NCBI GenBank assembly: GCA_030686995.1
Contig: CM060680.1
Location: forward strand, 196,961,322 to 197,025,321
Direction: 5' to 3'
Origin: Artemisia argyi
Taxonomy: Eukaryota; Streptophyta; Magnoliopsida; Asterales; Asteraceae
Length of the DNA: 64,000 nt
The position numbers and the translations under genes were made by a program. Under the pieces are notes generated by a model. That model saw only the letters and a list, made by a program, of their open reading frames with translations. It had not been told where the DNA came from and did no database searches. Shown in pieces: positions 46,296-61,609 of this stretch (the stretch's first letter is position 1; the number at the start of each line of letters is the position of its first letter).

Positions 46296-46957
46296 CGTTA
46301 ATCGTTAAGCGAAAATAATTACACCATCGCGATGAGCATTTAATTATCTTTATAGACGGAACTTGAACATTTTTTTTGAGGAGGGGGGGGGGGGGGGGGG
46401 GGCAAATTTATTTTGGAAGGGCCGAATCGGAGATTTGTTTGTAACCTCAACTAAATTACCCTAAAACCTATAATATTTAAAACTAGGTGTCGCAAATTTT
46501 GGGCGGGGCCGGGGCCTCCCCTGCCCCTTAAAAGTTCTGTCCATGTAGACGGGCACTTTGATATACTTTCGACAAAATAAATAAATAAATAAATAAATAA
46601 AAATAAAATAAAAAAAAAAATCGTTTATGATTTTTTTTTCTTATTTTTTCGTTATTGAAATTTGCATGAAAAATCACATGTGATATTAGTGTTAATCACA
46701 TATGATATGTAATATTACATGTGATACTAGTATTAAATCACATATGATATATAATATCACATGTGATATTTATGTTAAATCACATATGATATTTTCATGC
46801 AAATTTCAGAAACGAAAAAAACGTATAAAAAAAAAAAAAAAAAAAAAAAAACACGAAAAAAATAATTTTGTCGAAAGTATATCGAAGTGCCTATCTATAG
46901 AAAGATAATTAAATGCTTGTTGTAACAGTATATTTTTTTTCCGCTTAACGATTAACG
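46296..46957. mobile_element. Foldback MITE with long arms, interrupted by a G-rich insert
   Basis: Terminal repeats CGTTAATCGTTAAGCG and CGCTTAACGATTAACG are perfect inverses. The arms continue as agcatttaattatcttta / aaagataattaaatgct and cactttgatatactttcgac / gtcgaaagtatatcgaagtg. The centre holds alternating AATCACATGTGAT and AATCACATATGAT palindromes (46672-46790) and a poly-A block. A ~190-bp G/C-rich insert at about 46365-46555 begins with a 20-G run (46383-46402), which breaks the left arm and has no counterpart in the right arm. Related to 36115-36545. Confidence 0.7.
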
Positions 46958-47680
46958 GTTTGAAAAATATTAATATTTGATAATAAAAGGATGAAAGTGA
47001 TTTTTGAAATTATTGTGATTAATCTATTCCATTATATCAAATAAAGATGAAGAGTTGAGTTATCTCAAATCTTATGTTTATGCAAATACTGGCGTGCAGT
47101 GCAACCTTATGAGGAGCTCAAACTTAGTTTTCTAAAAAATAGCCTACTTAACATGTAAATTTTGTTTGGCTAATAGAGTATATATGATGTTTTAGAAAAA
47201 TAAAGTCCTAATAAGCTCTTAAATCAAAAGCCACTTTTGGTTCCTTTTGAAGATTTTGCTTATAGCTCTCATGAAGTTTTATGTGAGTAAGTCGAGCCAT
47301 GAAGTCCTTCTTTCATTCTGGTGGCGCTCCGGCTTCATTTTGATCTCGTGCTTTTGTTCGGCTTTAACATCAACTAGTTTCACAAAACATACACACGCAT
47401 CACTAGCATCGCTCGCTACAACTACCGAGTTAGGTTTGTGATTTGGTTATTGGTGATTACATTGGGTTCACAGATGGACACATGATGAAGAAATCGGTTA
47501 GATATAAGGGTTTTTTTTTTAACTTGTGCCACTTGACACAAGTTATAACATTAACTTAACATAAATTTTGGAAATTCAAAATTCAAATTACTATATTTAC
47601 ATGTGAGTTGATAATAATAATTTTCAAAATTTGTAATGTTTATCAAATTTTTAATGTTTTATGTAAAAACAAAGGTATTT
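46958..47680. other. AT-rich intergenic DNA
   Basis: A 64-codon frame at 47247-47441 has mixed composition but no recognised family. No other feature. Confidence 0.35.
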
Positions 47681-47681
47681 A

Positions 47682-48042
47682 GGGCCCGTTTGGATGGAGG
47701 GTTTTTATTGAGTTTATGATTAAAAAGTTAATTCAAGTTGTTTGGTTGCTTTGTTAAAGTTTGGGTTTAGATTCATAACCTAAATATAAGGGTGTGTGTA
47801 AAAGATAGGTGGTTACGTAGGTTTGATAATGATGGGACCACAAATTTTTTCATACTCGTCTTTTTATTTTCATCTCTTTACTAATTACTATTATTATAAA
47901 TAATTTTTAATTCATATTTTAATATATTATATATTTTTAAATATTATTTTTTTCTCTCCAATCTCAAATCCTAATCAAAATCCTAAACCAAATTTAAATC
48001 CAAACCCTAATCATAAATCCATTTACAAACCAAACGGGTTCG
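47682..48042. repeat. MITE with GGGCCCGTTTGG / CCAAACGGG ends
   Basis: The left end agggcccgtttggatgg...ttatgattaaaa is inverse to the right end ctaatcataaatcc...accaaacgggt. This is a common layout of plant hAT-like MITEs. The interior is AT-rich. The exact target duplication was not resolved. Confidence 0.6.
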
Positions 48043-48072
48043 TAAGGCAATATACGTGTTAATTCAATGTTA

Positions 48073-48420
48073 TAAACATGTGCCACCATACTAGTGATAA
48101 TAAAAGGCACATCATAATTCTTACTTGAACACGTGTGCCACCATACTAGTGATAATAGAAGGTACATCATAATTCTTACTTGAACTATGAAAAGGTTCTC
48201 ATAAGAACTTAGTATGCTTAACATGTCAATATGAGATTGAGATCCTCTCATGTTCTACTTGAACATGAGGGGTAATATTGAGTTTGTTGTGAGTGAGACT
48301 TTTAAATTTTAATAAGTTAGATGTCCTACATATATGACTATTTTTTTTTTCACTCACAAAAATACTCAACATTACCTCTCATAACATGAGAGGATCTCAA
48401 CATTGTCAATATAAGATGCA
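48073..48420. repeat. 57-bp tandem duplication followed by a ~190-bp palindromic element
   Basis: A 57-bp unit (gtgccaccatactagtgata ... ttcttacttgaac) occurs twice, at about 48078-48134 and 48135-48191. At about 48224-48415 a foldback element follows. Its left arm (gtcaatatgagattgagatc, ctctcatgtt, gaggggtaatattgagtt) pairs with the right arm (actcaacattacctctc, aacatgagag, gatctcaacattgtcaatat) around an AT-rich loop. It is probably a MITE. Confidence 0.6.
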
Positions 48421-48680
48421 TAAACTAGTTGAAAAAAGTTTACAAGATAGTATAATCTTTTATTATTAAACTATCATAAATAAAAACAACTAAAAGTGTT
48501 GAGATGATTTGCACATTTTAATTTTTTATTGACATACTTTAATGTATAAGTAGTTGAAACATAATGTCAGTAATGTACAATTATTTAATGCATAAATTGA
48601 GTGTCTCAATCATTACTCATAATGTCAATAATCCCATTGACTTATTAAAATACATAACACATATCAAGAAACTGTAAGAA

Positions 48681-48838
48681 TATTCTTATGCACATTTACT
48701 CACTTTTACATTGGCTGGAGTTCTTTCTGAAAGCAGTTTATTTGCTGTCAGGTTTATCCTGGTGGTAGGGTAGGATCTGTCTATGTCTCACCCCTTTTAC
48801 CCCGCTCTAGCGATATCGGGTTTTGTTGTTGTTGTTGT
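48681..48838 (+). mobile_element. Au-like SINE, 3' portion ending in (TTG)n
   Basis: The body aggtttatcctggtggtagg...ctagcgatatcggg followed by (TTG)5 is the conserved 3' region of Au-type plant SINEs. Matching TGTAAGAA words at 48673-48680 and 48839-48846 are candidate target duplications, suggesting a 5'-truncated insert of ~158 bp. Confidence 0.65.
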
Positions 48839-48846
48839 TGTAAGAA

Positions 48847-48962
48847 CTTGTAAAAATAGTCTAAATGACAAAATAACTTGTGAATAATTCACAAAATACT
48901 TATAATTAGCTTGGTCAAACTTAGTCAAAACTTTCTTAAAAAAAAAGAAAAAACAACTTAGT

Positions 48963-49003
<41 letters not shown>

Positions 49004-49761
49004 AAAAAACCCTTAGCCAAAACTCGAGTCAGTAAAGCTTGCGAGCCTTTTTGATCCTGCATTTATACTTTTCTGTATATGTATATGTACATACATGGAG
49101 AGCATTCAATTAAAAAGCCTAAAAGTAACTTGAGTCCAACACGTGTTCTCCTTCTCTTCTTTATCATGTACTCACATTCTTCCCTCCTTATCTGTCATTT
49201 TATTTCTTCATCAATGATCTAATAACTTAAATTATACATTTAATTACTTCGATTAGTAATTTAGTTATATCAATTCAAGATATAATTCTTTCAATTCGAG
49301 ATTTAATATCTTCAATTTTTTAATCTTTCTCAAGTTTTTCACAAAAAAATTCAAAAATCCATGGTGATTTCTAGTCAACAAACTATAAATTAACATCAAT
49401 TCTTCATCTTTTTTGTTTTTATATTTTTTTCTCATAAGTTTTCAAAGAAATCATGTGTTCTTAAAAACACCCATAAGTTGTTCGATTAAATGTCTCAATG
49501 AAGAAATTTTGTGATTTTAGAGTTTTAAGGTGTTAATTATCATATAAACGTTTTAGTAAATAGTAAAAACTTCAATATTTCTTTAAAAAATAAAATTATG
49601 ATGAATAAAACTTCAAATATGCAATACGTGTTCATCAGTTTTTTTTATGAATAGCATCATAATGATTAGACCACGTTGATCACCTGTTTTTTCTTTTGTA
49701 AGAAACTTTTTTTTAATCAAAATATTCATAAGTTTTTTATATATAAAAAAAATCATGTTGT

Positions 49762-49832
<71 letters not shown>

Positions 49833-51328
49833 TAAAATCAGAATGTTCATCTGTTAGATCATAATAAGAGTGAAAATAGCAATAATGAAGCTGAAAAAAA
49901 TAAAATGAGGACACTTGTTACATAGTCTTTTTAGACTTTTTATTTTCTCCAATTTTTTAGAAGATCATACCCTTAAATACCTTTTGTATGTTACTGGATA
50001 ACTATTTTGTAGAAAATTTGCAAATGTATTAGGTTTATACTTATCTTTGGTTATCTATGTTACTGGATAACTAGAGAGCTTTGGTCCATTCTATGGATGA
50101 CCTTGTATCTTGATTGCTTAGGCCTAATATAATAAAGGTTCATTGTCTTGAAAAATTTCAGGCCTTTGTTAGGTAGCTGTTTGGAAAGAGTGTGACTTTC
50201 ATGGTGTTTGGTCTCAAGCTAATCATAAAGTAGGTTTCCTATAGGGTAGGGTAAATGGACTAGAAGGGTGGTACATGGGATGAATGGAATAGTGAAGGGT
50301 GCAAGATGACCCTATTTGGTCCATTCAGTGTATCACCAAGGGGGCATGTAGTTTTCTCCCTCAAGGTGAGTGTTTCTAGGACCCTGAAGCCTTTTGTAAA
50401 GAGGGAAATGTAGGGGTTCTAGAAGATCCCTTGACTGGAATGAGTAGGTGCCTGATGAAGCCATATCTCTTCCCTTCTGAAGCCATACCTCTTCCCTTCA
50501 TTGGCTGTTGTGGGTGCTGGTAGAATGGCCTTGGTGGGGGGTTGATATGGAAATGTAATCAGATGGTTAAGATGCATTTCTAAAGGTGAATGTAGAAGGT
50601 CTGTTTGGTTTATGTAGTAGTAATGAATGTATATGTCTAATTCTGTTGTTAGTAGTATAGTATATCAAATATGTTGTTATTTGATATCTAAAGTATTGCA
50701 TTTTTTGTATCTAATTTGGCCTGTCAAATCGGTGATATGCTTATAATGTACAAGTTGGAAGTAATATATAATGATTCACCTTTTGTATCAAATGATCAAT
50801 TTGATTAGAAAGGTTTGAGTCGAGCGACATTAACATCTATTAACTTTATCGTTAAATTTAAATACCGCTATCCGAGTCAAGCTCGAACTCCAAAAAGCTT
50901 TTAAATATTTCTTATGGGAATTGATTGATACAAACTCATTTTTTATTAGAACACTCCAATGTACAAGTAGTTACAGTGTAAACTGTTTAATTATGGAGTT
51001 TTCCAATAAAAATTACTATGCCAGTCACTTCCCCTTTCTTATGTATTCGGCTCAGCTCAACTCGATTACACCTGACCTCAAACTGCTCAACTCGATTACA
51101 CCCGACCTCAAGGTGTTATACAATATAGATGAGGGGTCTCCTTATCAATTAGCCATAACCCAAAGGTCCCACATGTAAAACAAAACAACAACAAAGTACA
51201 AACACTGAAACACAAGTTAGTTAAGATCCACCGACAATAAAGTAATAAACACACTCTCTCACACTCACTAACCAAATGAGCGTTTAAATTTGCTAGTGTA
51301 AATCAAAAAGCGTGTGATTTGAGTTAAA
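48847..51328. other. AT-rich intergenic DNA upstream of the LRR gene
   Basis: Contains a poly-A tract (48967-49002), a (TTA)n microsatellite of about 23 units (49764-49833) and, at about 51052-51115, a 30-bp tandem duplication (ctcaactcgattacacctga type). The 50,000-50,650 block is less AT-rich but shows no coding frame. The LRR promoter should lie in the last few hundred bases, but no clear TATA box was singled out. Confidence 0.4.
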
Positions 51329-54300
51329 ATGGCGGGTGTACGTGTATCCACAGCGGTTTCATTGATTCTACTGCTTAATTGTGTTCTTCTGAATATTGTT
51401 GTTGATTGCAAAACGCTAAAAAGAGACGGTAATTTTATGCATATTAATTAGGTTTAGTGTAACTATTTTTGATTCATAATTTCTATTAGGATATTCCATC
51501 TCATTATTTGTTAGAATTCTGCTTATTGTAGTTTGATTAGTTAAGTATCAATTAAATCTTTAATCTTATCATTTGAGCTCCTTGAGTATCAAAATGCTCG
51601 TTTCGTTAAGCTGGCGAGTTTTAGTCACCAGTAGGAGTTGGAGCGGATCGCTGGAGCTTTTATTTACATGCTCCTTCAACTAGCATTCCATTTAGTAGCT
51701 TATTTTTTTTACATGCTCCTTCAAGCTATGTCAGCCAAATGAGACTTATTTTTAATGGTAGCTTATTTTTCTAAAAAAAATAAGCTCATGCTATGATAAG
51801 CTCTGATAAGTTCGCGCGCCAAACATGCTGTGGAGCTGGAGCTTATATTATAGGGCAAATGGCACGAAAATGTAACTAACTTGCCACTTTTTGCTTTGTT
51901 GTGTACCCATCTTTATTTTTTCTATTGTATACATCATACTTTTGAATTCTATCTATTGTATGTATTTTGTGAAAAAATTTACCATTATCATTTAACAACA
52001 CTCCCATTAATAAGTAGGGGCAAAATGGTCATAAGATACACACAATAGACGGAATTCAAAAGTATGATGTATACAATAGAAAAAATAAAGATAGCTACAC
52101 AACAAAGCAAAAAGTGGCAAGTTAGTTACATATTTATGCCGTTTACCCTATATTATAAGCCGGAAGTAGGAGCTTGTATTTTTATAAAGTTGTTTGCCGA
52201 ATTAGTTGGAGCTGAAGCTTATTAATGTAAAATCGCATTAAAATACATCAAATTAAATTCAGATATATTTCCAGCTTTTGTATGATAGTCCACTATTTTG
52301 AAGGGTATTTAAGTATTTTGACTAACTATAAGCTCCCATAAGCCCGTTTCAACTGGCTTGGGCTTATGGCTTATAAAAGCTTTCATAAGCGTGTGTGACA
52401 AACAAAGCTTATTTTAAAAGCTGAAGACTTTATAAGCCGCTATAAGCCCCGTGCCAAACATATCCTTATTTTCTATTGAGCTTATTTATTAACAGACTGA
52501 AAGTTGGACGATATGTACCTTGGTTAATATTGCTATCGGTATTTTAATACCACTAATTTGAGTTGAGCTTGAAAGTATGCGTAGACCAACCGAGCTTGAG
52601 TGTTTTCTAATCGTGTTGAGCTCAAGCTTGGTACTGTATGGACTTGACTTAAAATTTCTTGACATAGTTTGCGTAATGAGGAGCAGCTGACATTTTTGTG
52701 GTTTTGATGTATAAGAAGTTATGCAACGACCTGAATAGGTTCAGTTTAAGATATGTAACTTAGATTAGTGTTTGGACTAGGAATCAGATTTTTGTTGCCA
52801 CAGGTAAGCATTACTGAACATTGCGTATGATAGGATGAAATAAGCAGATATAAAGATTCAATTCGAAAGCAGCTTGGAAGTTTGCTTATTCAAACTGCTT
52901 ACCTTATTCTGAATATGAATATCTACCTTTATAAACCCATAAATAAGCAACATTGCACTTTTAAACAAATGCGTATCTGATTGCATTTTGTTGCACATCA
53001 TTGTCTGCTTCTGCTTATCTCATTAAGCATTAGCAATTTTTATACGCAATCCCAACCTCAGCCTATAGTTAAAGGGATGATAATTAGCACTCTTCTAGTG
53101 ACACATCTCACGATAGAACATGTATGTGCTTACTTATTTGGTTTTAGTTCCTTTTTGATGTATTTTAGTACTCCTAAGAAACTTCATTTATATGCAAAGC
53201 GGACAATTAATATTCCTGTAGTAAGTAAACATTAAATAGAGTTTGTGTTTCACTGTAGTGAAAGCTCTCAACGAAATTAAAACATCTCTTGGATGGAGAG
53301 TGGTGTATGCATGGGTCGGAGATGATCCATGTGGAGATGGTGATTTACCAGCTTGGTCTGGAGTCACTTGCTCCACACAGGGTGACTATAGAGTAGTTAC
53401 CGAACTGTAAGTATAACTTCAAGGTGGCTTTTTAATTAATTATACCGAATTACAGATCTGTACGATTGATCTAAATTTTTCTATATTGGACCCAACTATG
53501 TTTTTTACAGGGAAGTATATGCTGTGTCAATTATCGGGCCTTTTCCTACTGCTGTAACTAATCTTCTGGATCTTACTAGGCTGTAAGGCTCTTTTTCGTA
53601 CTTTGTTTAAACCTGTATTTGTCATTCGATTACATTGGTTTAACAGCGAATTGTTGTGAAATAAACTATATTCATTTTTTCTCTTGGCAGGGATCTTCAC
53701 AATAATAAGTTGACAGGACCAATTCCACCTCAAATCGGGCGTTTGAAGCGTCTTAAAGTACTGTATGATTCTTTACTTTATTCATTAGCATTAACCATTT
53801 TGTAGTTCATATAATTATTGTTGGTAAGCTTGATAATTTAATATTACTTCCCAACATTAATCGCCAGGGCAGCCAAGTTTTACACATATGATAATGGGCA
53901 TAGTTCTTCCTTCAATTTCATGAATGTTTCATCCTTTCTGGGTTATTCTGACGTTATTTTGCTGTTAAAAGACATGTTTTTATCTCCTCTTAGGCTATAT
54001 ATCTCAACTCGTGACTTATTTATCAGTAGTCAACTAAATTTCCTTTTTTGCTAACTATGGTAGATACACATATTCATAAAACGAAGACATTGTTTGGTTT
54101 TCACGCTCTTTTCTGAAGAAATAATTGTCACCCAATAAATCTTTCATGTACTTAATTCACACTCCCCTTGCATTCCTGTGCAATTTATCGAATTATCGGT
54201 CAAACTAGAACTCATGCTTGCTGATGTGTCCTGTTTACAGTAATTTGAGATGGAACAAGCTGCAGGATGTCATTCCCCCTGAAATAGGTGAACTAAAGAA

Positions 54301-56165
54301 ACTCACTCATTTGTAAGTATTTATCTGCTTATTTGTTTAAGAGTTCATTTATATATGCAAAGAACCACTGATAGAGTTATTTAGTCGTACATTTGTAGGT
54401 ACTTGAGTTTCAATAGCTTTAAGGGTGAAATCCCAAGGGAGCTTGCTAATCTTCCGGAGCTACAGTATCTACATCTTCATGAAAATCGTTTAATTGGTCG
54501 AATTCCAGCAGAATTGGGCACCTTACGCAATCTTCGCCACCTGTACCCTTCAACCTTTTTTGCTACCATACAACCTCCATACAAAAAGAGCCCACTTAAT
54601 GACTTGTTTATCTCCGTTCTCTCTAAAAACAAAGAAAAACGTGTCTTTTTGTACGAAAATTATGAAATCAGAAAAGCTATGAACTTTATGTCAAATTTGA
54701 ATTAACGAGGTCAGAAGTGGACTCTTTTAAATTTTAAAGATGGAGGTGTAATTGTTTAGTTCGCATATATAGATCTTTTTGATGAAGCAATATTTTGTCT
54801 TTGTAGAGATGTTGGGAACAATCATTTGGTTGGAACAATAAGGGAACTGATACGTATTGAAGGATGCTTCCCGGTTCTTCGCAATCTGTATGTCCATTCT
54901 GCTTGAAGTTTGATACTGTTTCCTAGTGGCAAAATGGGTGGGTGGGAGTCATGGGTCAAAACAAGTACTGTATTGTTTTCTATAAATAACTAGTGTGTTT
55001 AATATTATTCGGAAAAGTATATTACTAGTAGTAATATATAAATCTATTTTTTTGCATATTACAAAAATATACTTTAGATGACCTTCTACCCATTTGACCC
55101 GTTTTCTTATTAACTAAACTTTTTTGGTTAGACACGTCAGAGATAAAACATAACCCACGTCGACCCATTCATTAGTAAGTGGGTCGAAATTGCCACCTCT
55201 ATTGTTTGTCGATCTAACCTTCTAGTTCTATCCGCCATTGTTTTATAGCTTTTGTTTACTGCTGTATTATTTGCAGTTATTTGAACAATAACTATTTATC
55301 GGGAGGAATTCCAGCGCAGCTTGCGAACATGACCAATCTTGAAATTTTGTAAGTACTGCTTATGCAAATAACTTTTGAGATGATAATATTATACAAAATT
55401 TCTGAAATTTGACAATAATGGTGTGATGTTTTCAGGTATTTATCTTACAACAAGATGTCAGGGATCGTTCCAGCTGGACTTGCTCATATTCCGAAGCTAA
55501 CTTACTTGTAAGTGTCCCCATAATCCCATATGTTATCGTTTATTATAAAGTGTTAAAAGTCTTAACATTCCATCTGCTTTATATTATTACAATTTTGTGC
55601 CTACTTAGAACAAAATATAAATAATTAATGTGTTTACTATGATTATATAAAATTACATTGCAATATAAGACTTATTTAGGGAATAAAGAGATTTAGGAAG
55701 TTGTATGCTATAAACATTAGATAATACACTTTGGACAACTTTCAACCAGTCTGACCCATTTGACCCGTTATAAATAAAATATCGAAAATCAACCACTTCG
55801 GAAGTGAATGGGATGAAATCGCTACTTCTAATGACTATGCTCGAAATCAAGCTATATATATAACTCAGCTACTTACAAGTCACTGGTCGTTTTTTATTTG
55901 ATTTATGAGTTTGTTATTAGGTACCTGGATCATAATCAATTTAGCGGGAGAATACCCGAGGCATTCTACAAACATCCTTATCTAAAAGAACTGTGAGCCT
56001 TACTTACTCCTTTAACACAAAAATATCGTCTTCAAAGTTATTTTTTGTGTTTAATGTTGTGTCCTTTTTTGCAGATACATTGAAGGGAATGCATTCCGAC
56101 CAGGTGTAAACCCAATTGGTATTCACAAAGTACTTGAATTATCAGACTCGGATTTCTTGTTTTGA
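51329..56165 (+). CDS. Secreted leucine-rich-repeat protein, 11 exons, 331 aa
   Basis: Exons: 51329-51428, 53259-53406, 53511-53582, 53691-53762, 54241-54312, 54399-54542, 54807-54887, 55277-55348, 55436-55507, 55921-55992, 56075-56165. All introns have GT/AG ends, and the sum is 996 nt with no internal stop. Residues 1-26 are a hydrophobic signal peptide. Residues ~33-80 form an LRR N-cap (SLGWRVVYAWVGDDPCG, WSGVTC). About nine LRRs then follow, mostly one 24-residue repeat per 72-nt exon split at the same codon phase (LDLHNNKLTGPIPPQIG, LNLRWNKLQDVIPPEIG, LYLNNNYLSGGIPAQL). Exon 6 encodes two repeats and exon 7 an 81-nt variant. The C terminus is SDSDFLF. There is no transmembrane segment or kinase, so a soluble apoplastic or cell-wall LRR protein is expected; its partner is unknown. 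Length and exon pattern match a conserved single-LRR-domain family of plants. Confidence 0.92.
51853..52148. mobile_element. Mutator-type MITE in intron 1 of the LRR gene, 296 bp
   Basis: Ends GGGCAAATGGC and GCCGTTTACCC lead into ~100-bp inverted arms with few mismatches (acttgccactttttgctttg / caaagcaaaaagtggcaagt). It is bordered by an exact 9-bp repeat TATATTATA (51844-51852 and 52149-52157), the size typical of MULE insertions. The interior is AT-rich without ORFs. It sits within another older repeat (51625-52450, words ataagctt / aagcttat in both directions and gtgccaaaca). Confidence 0.85.
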
Positions 56166-57246
56166 GCAGCCAATCTTTATGCTTACTTAAGTACTAAGAA
56201 CATAAACAAAACAAGATACAAGAATCTTAGAGTATTGTTCTCGATAATCTACCACGCCTTTCAATATTAATGAGAAATCAAGAAATCTCTGCTTCTCAGT
56301 TGAATCATGTTTTGGATCAGTTGTGATTTGCGAGTTGTATAAGCTTTTGTTAATAAGCTGCCAATATTTTTTTGTTACGAGTGTACTACTTTAAGTTTGG
56401 ATACTATAGAGACAGAAATATTTCGATTGTTTATGGAAAGTAAAAACTAGAAGTTGCACTGCAATGTGTGTGAAAGAGGTAAGCATCGACAGTTTATGAA
56501 ATCCAAAACATTCATTGGTAGTACCTTGTGTTTTGTACCAAAGGGGAATTGCCCTGCGGTACCATATCCTAGTGCAAATGCACAAAAATCTTTCTATACC
56601 AGGTAACGCCTGCTCTTCTAAACCAAACTAATTGGTTAACAAAGAAGCTGAAGTCAACAAAAAGTTTTGCTTGGATGGTAGTTTTATAGTCCGATAGCAA
56701 GTTTGCAAAAGAAGCAAACATCCTTTCAAACAATACGATTCAAGCTGTGATAAACAATTTAACCAAGACACGAGGTTATTTCCAAGGAGAGAAAACCGGT
56801 CTGCCTGGTGTGTTGAATTCCCTCACTAAATGTACCGATACGTATCCATGTGTGATCGTATATTTCAGTGCATCGGATCGCAATATGCTTTTTTTAACCA
56901 AGATTACAACTAGCAATAGTAAAATATAGCAAGTATAGCAATGCAGTCATATGTTCTATATTTTTTAAGCCTTATGGTACATCCTCCGAAGCATGAAAGT
57001 ATGACATTTGAAATTCGCTAGTTATATCTATTCATAACTCTTAATCGAATTACATGTTATTCAAAGACCGCCAACCATAACCGTCAACTCTATCTCTGGT
57101 GAGCTCTCGTTTTTCTTACAGTATATTTCTTATAGTATATGAACCCTAACAATAATTATTTATTGTTTGATTAGCTTTTAGGGATCAGATATTTTTTATA
57201 GTGATTATATTTCATTAGTGTTTGATTTAATTAATTTTACAATGCT
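56166..57246. other. 3' flank of the LRR gene and intergenic DNA
   Basis: The first ~200 bp will include the LRR 3' UTR (AATATTAATGAGAAATC near 56260). No further gene is recognised; the short frames at 56391-56585 and 56747-56929 have no family signature. Confidence 0.4.
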
Positions 57247-57261
57247 ATTAGAGATAGTTGA

Positions 57262-57337
57262 CATGTTAGGGGTAGGACTGTCTACATTATACCTTCCCCT
57301 TACCCTTCACCGAGATTGAGTTTGTTGTTGTTGTTGT
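57262..57337 (+). mobile_element. Short 5'-truncated Au-like SINE with 15-bp target duplication
   Basis: A 76-bp segment (aggggtaggactgtctac ... cgagattgag, then (TTG)n) matches the 3' tail of Au-type SINEs. It is flanked by perfect 15-bp direct repeats attagagatagttga (57247-57261 and 57338-57352), showing insertion by target-primed reverse transcription. Confidence 0.8.
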
Positions 57338-57469
57338 ATTAGAGATAGTTGATTGGTCGGAAACCATGATTACCAACAAAAAAACAAAAAAAAATCCTTG
57401 TTTGGTCCTATCGATGTGTAACAGGTGAATAGACATTTAACATTTGCTTGCTACCAAGGATACAATTGT

Positions 57470-57700
57470 GTAATCATGTATTCATTAGCCGAAGAATTAG
57501 AGTTAAGTTGTTGCTTAATATCTCGAAAGCACGTTGTTTATGCGGATTCAAAACGCTATCACTAACCAGCATTAGAAGCACCGATAACATATATATTAGG
57601 CCTATCTTTTGCGAGATGTTGTACACATAATATCCCCACATGTGACGCACATAATGATTCACTCATTATGTAAATTGACTTATCTTTTCTGTAGATTAGA
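57470..57700 (-). pseudogene. Relic of the last kinase exon of an S-domain receptor kinase
   Basis: Minus-strand words HVGILCVQHLAKDRP and, one frame away, LMLVSDSVLNPHKQRAFEI correspond to the HVGLLCVQHHAEDRP and LMLVGEGALPQPKQPAFV segments of the adjacent kinase. The two are separated by a frame change, and the rest of the gene is missing. It is best explained as the remains of a tandem duplicate upstream or downstream of the larger pseudogene. Confidence 0.75.
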
Positions 57701-58095
57701 TAAGTGGCTGCTTTATCAATGTGAAAATTAGTACCTTTTCTTTCAAAGTTTAGGATGGTTGACAATTTTATGTTTGTTTCATTAACGACTCCAACGAATC
57801 AGTTAACTATATAATGATGCCAATAATTTTTTTTTGGTAAAAGATCAAAAGACCTGGTAAATTTATTACTCCCAAAAACGTTTAAGTACAAAGGATATGG
57901 GTGAATCCCATATCTCAGCATAGGCGGAAAAACTGGACATATTGAATTGATATTGTTTCTCTTTCTTGTTTAATGAGTTTGGTATAAGTTTCCACAAGAA
58001 TAATTGAGGTTCGAAATTTGATGTTATCAACCTATTTGTGAAATTTACTAACAAAGGTACAGGTAAAGTGTTGTGGGTGTATGTACATGTTCTTG

Positions 58096-61609
<3,514 letters not shown>

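Noticed and set aside
49676..49864. 62-codon Tyr-rich frame
   Set aside because: Direct translation of the (TTA)n microsatellite.
54403..54705. 100-codon ORF inside the LRR locus
   Set aside because: Its first part is LRR exon 6; the rest is read-through into the intron after the donor at 54543.
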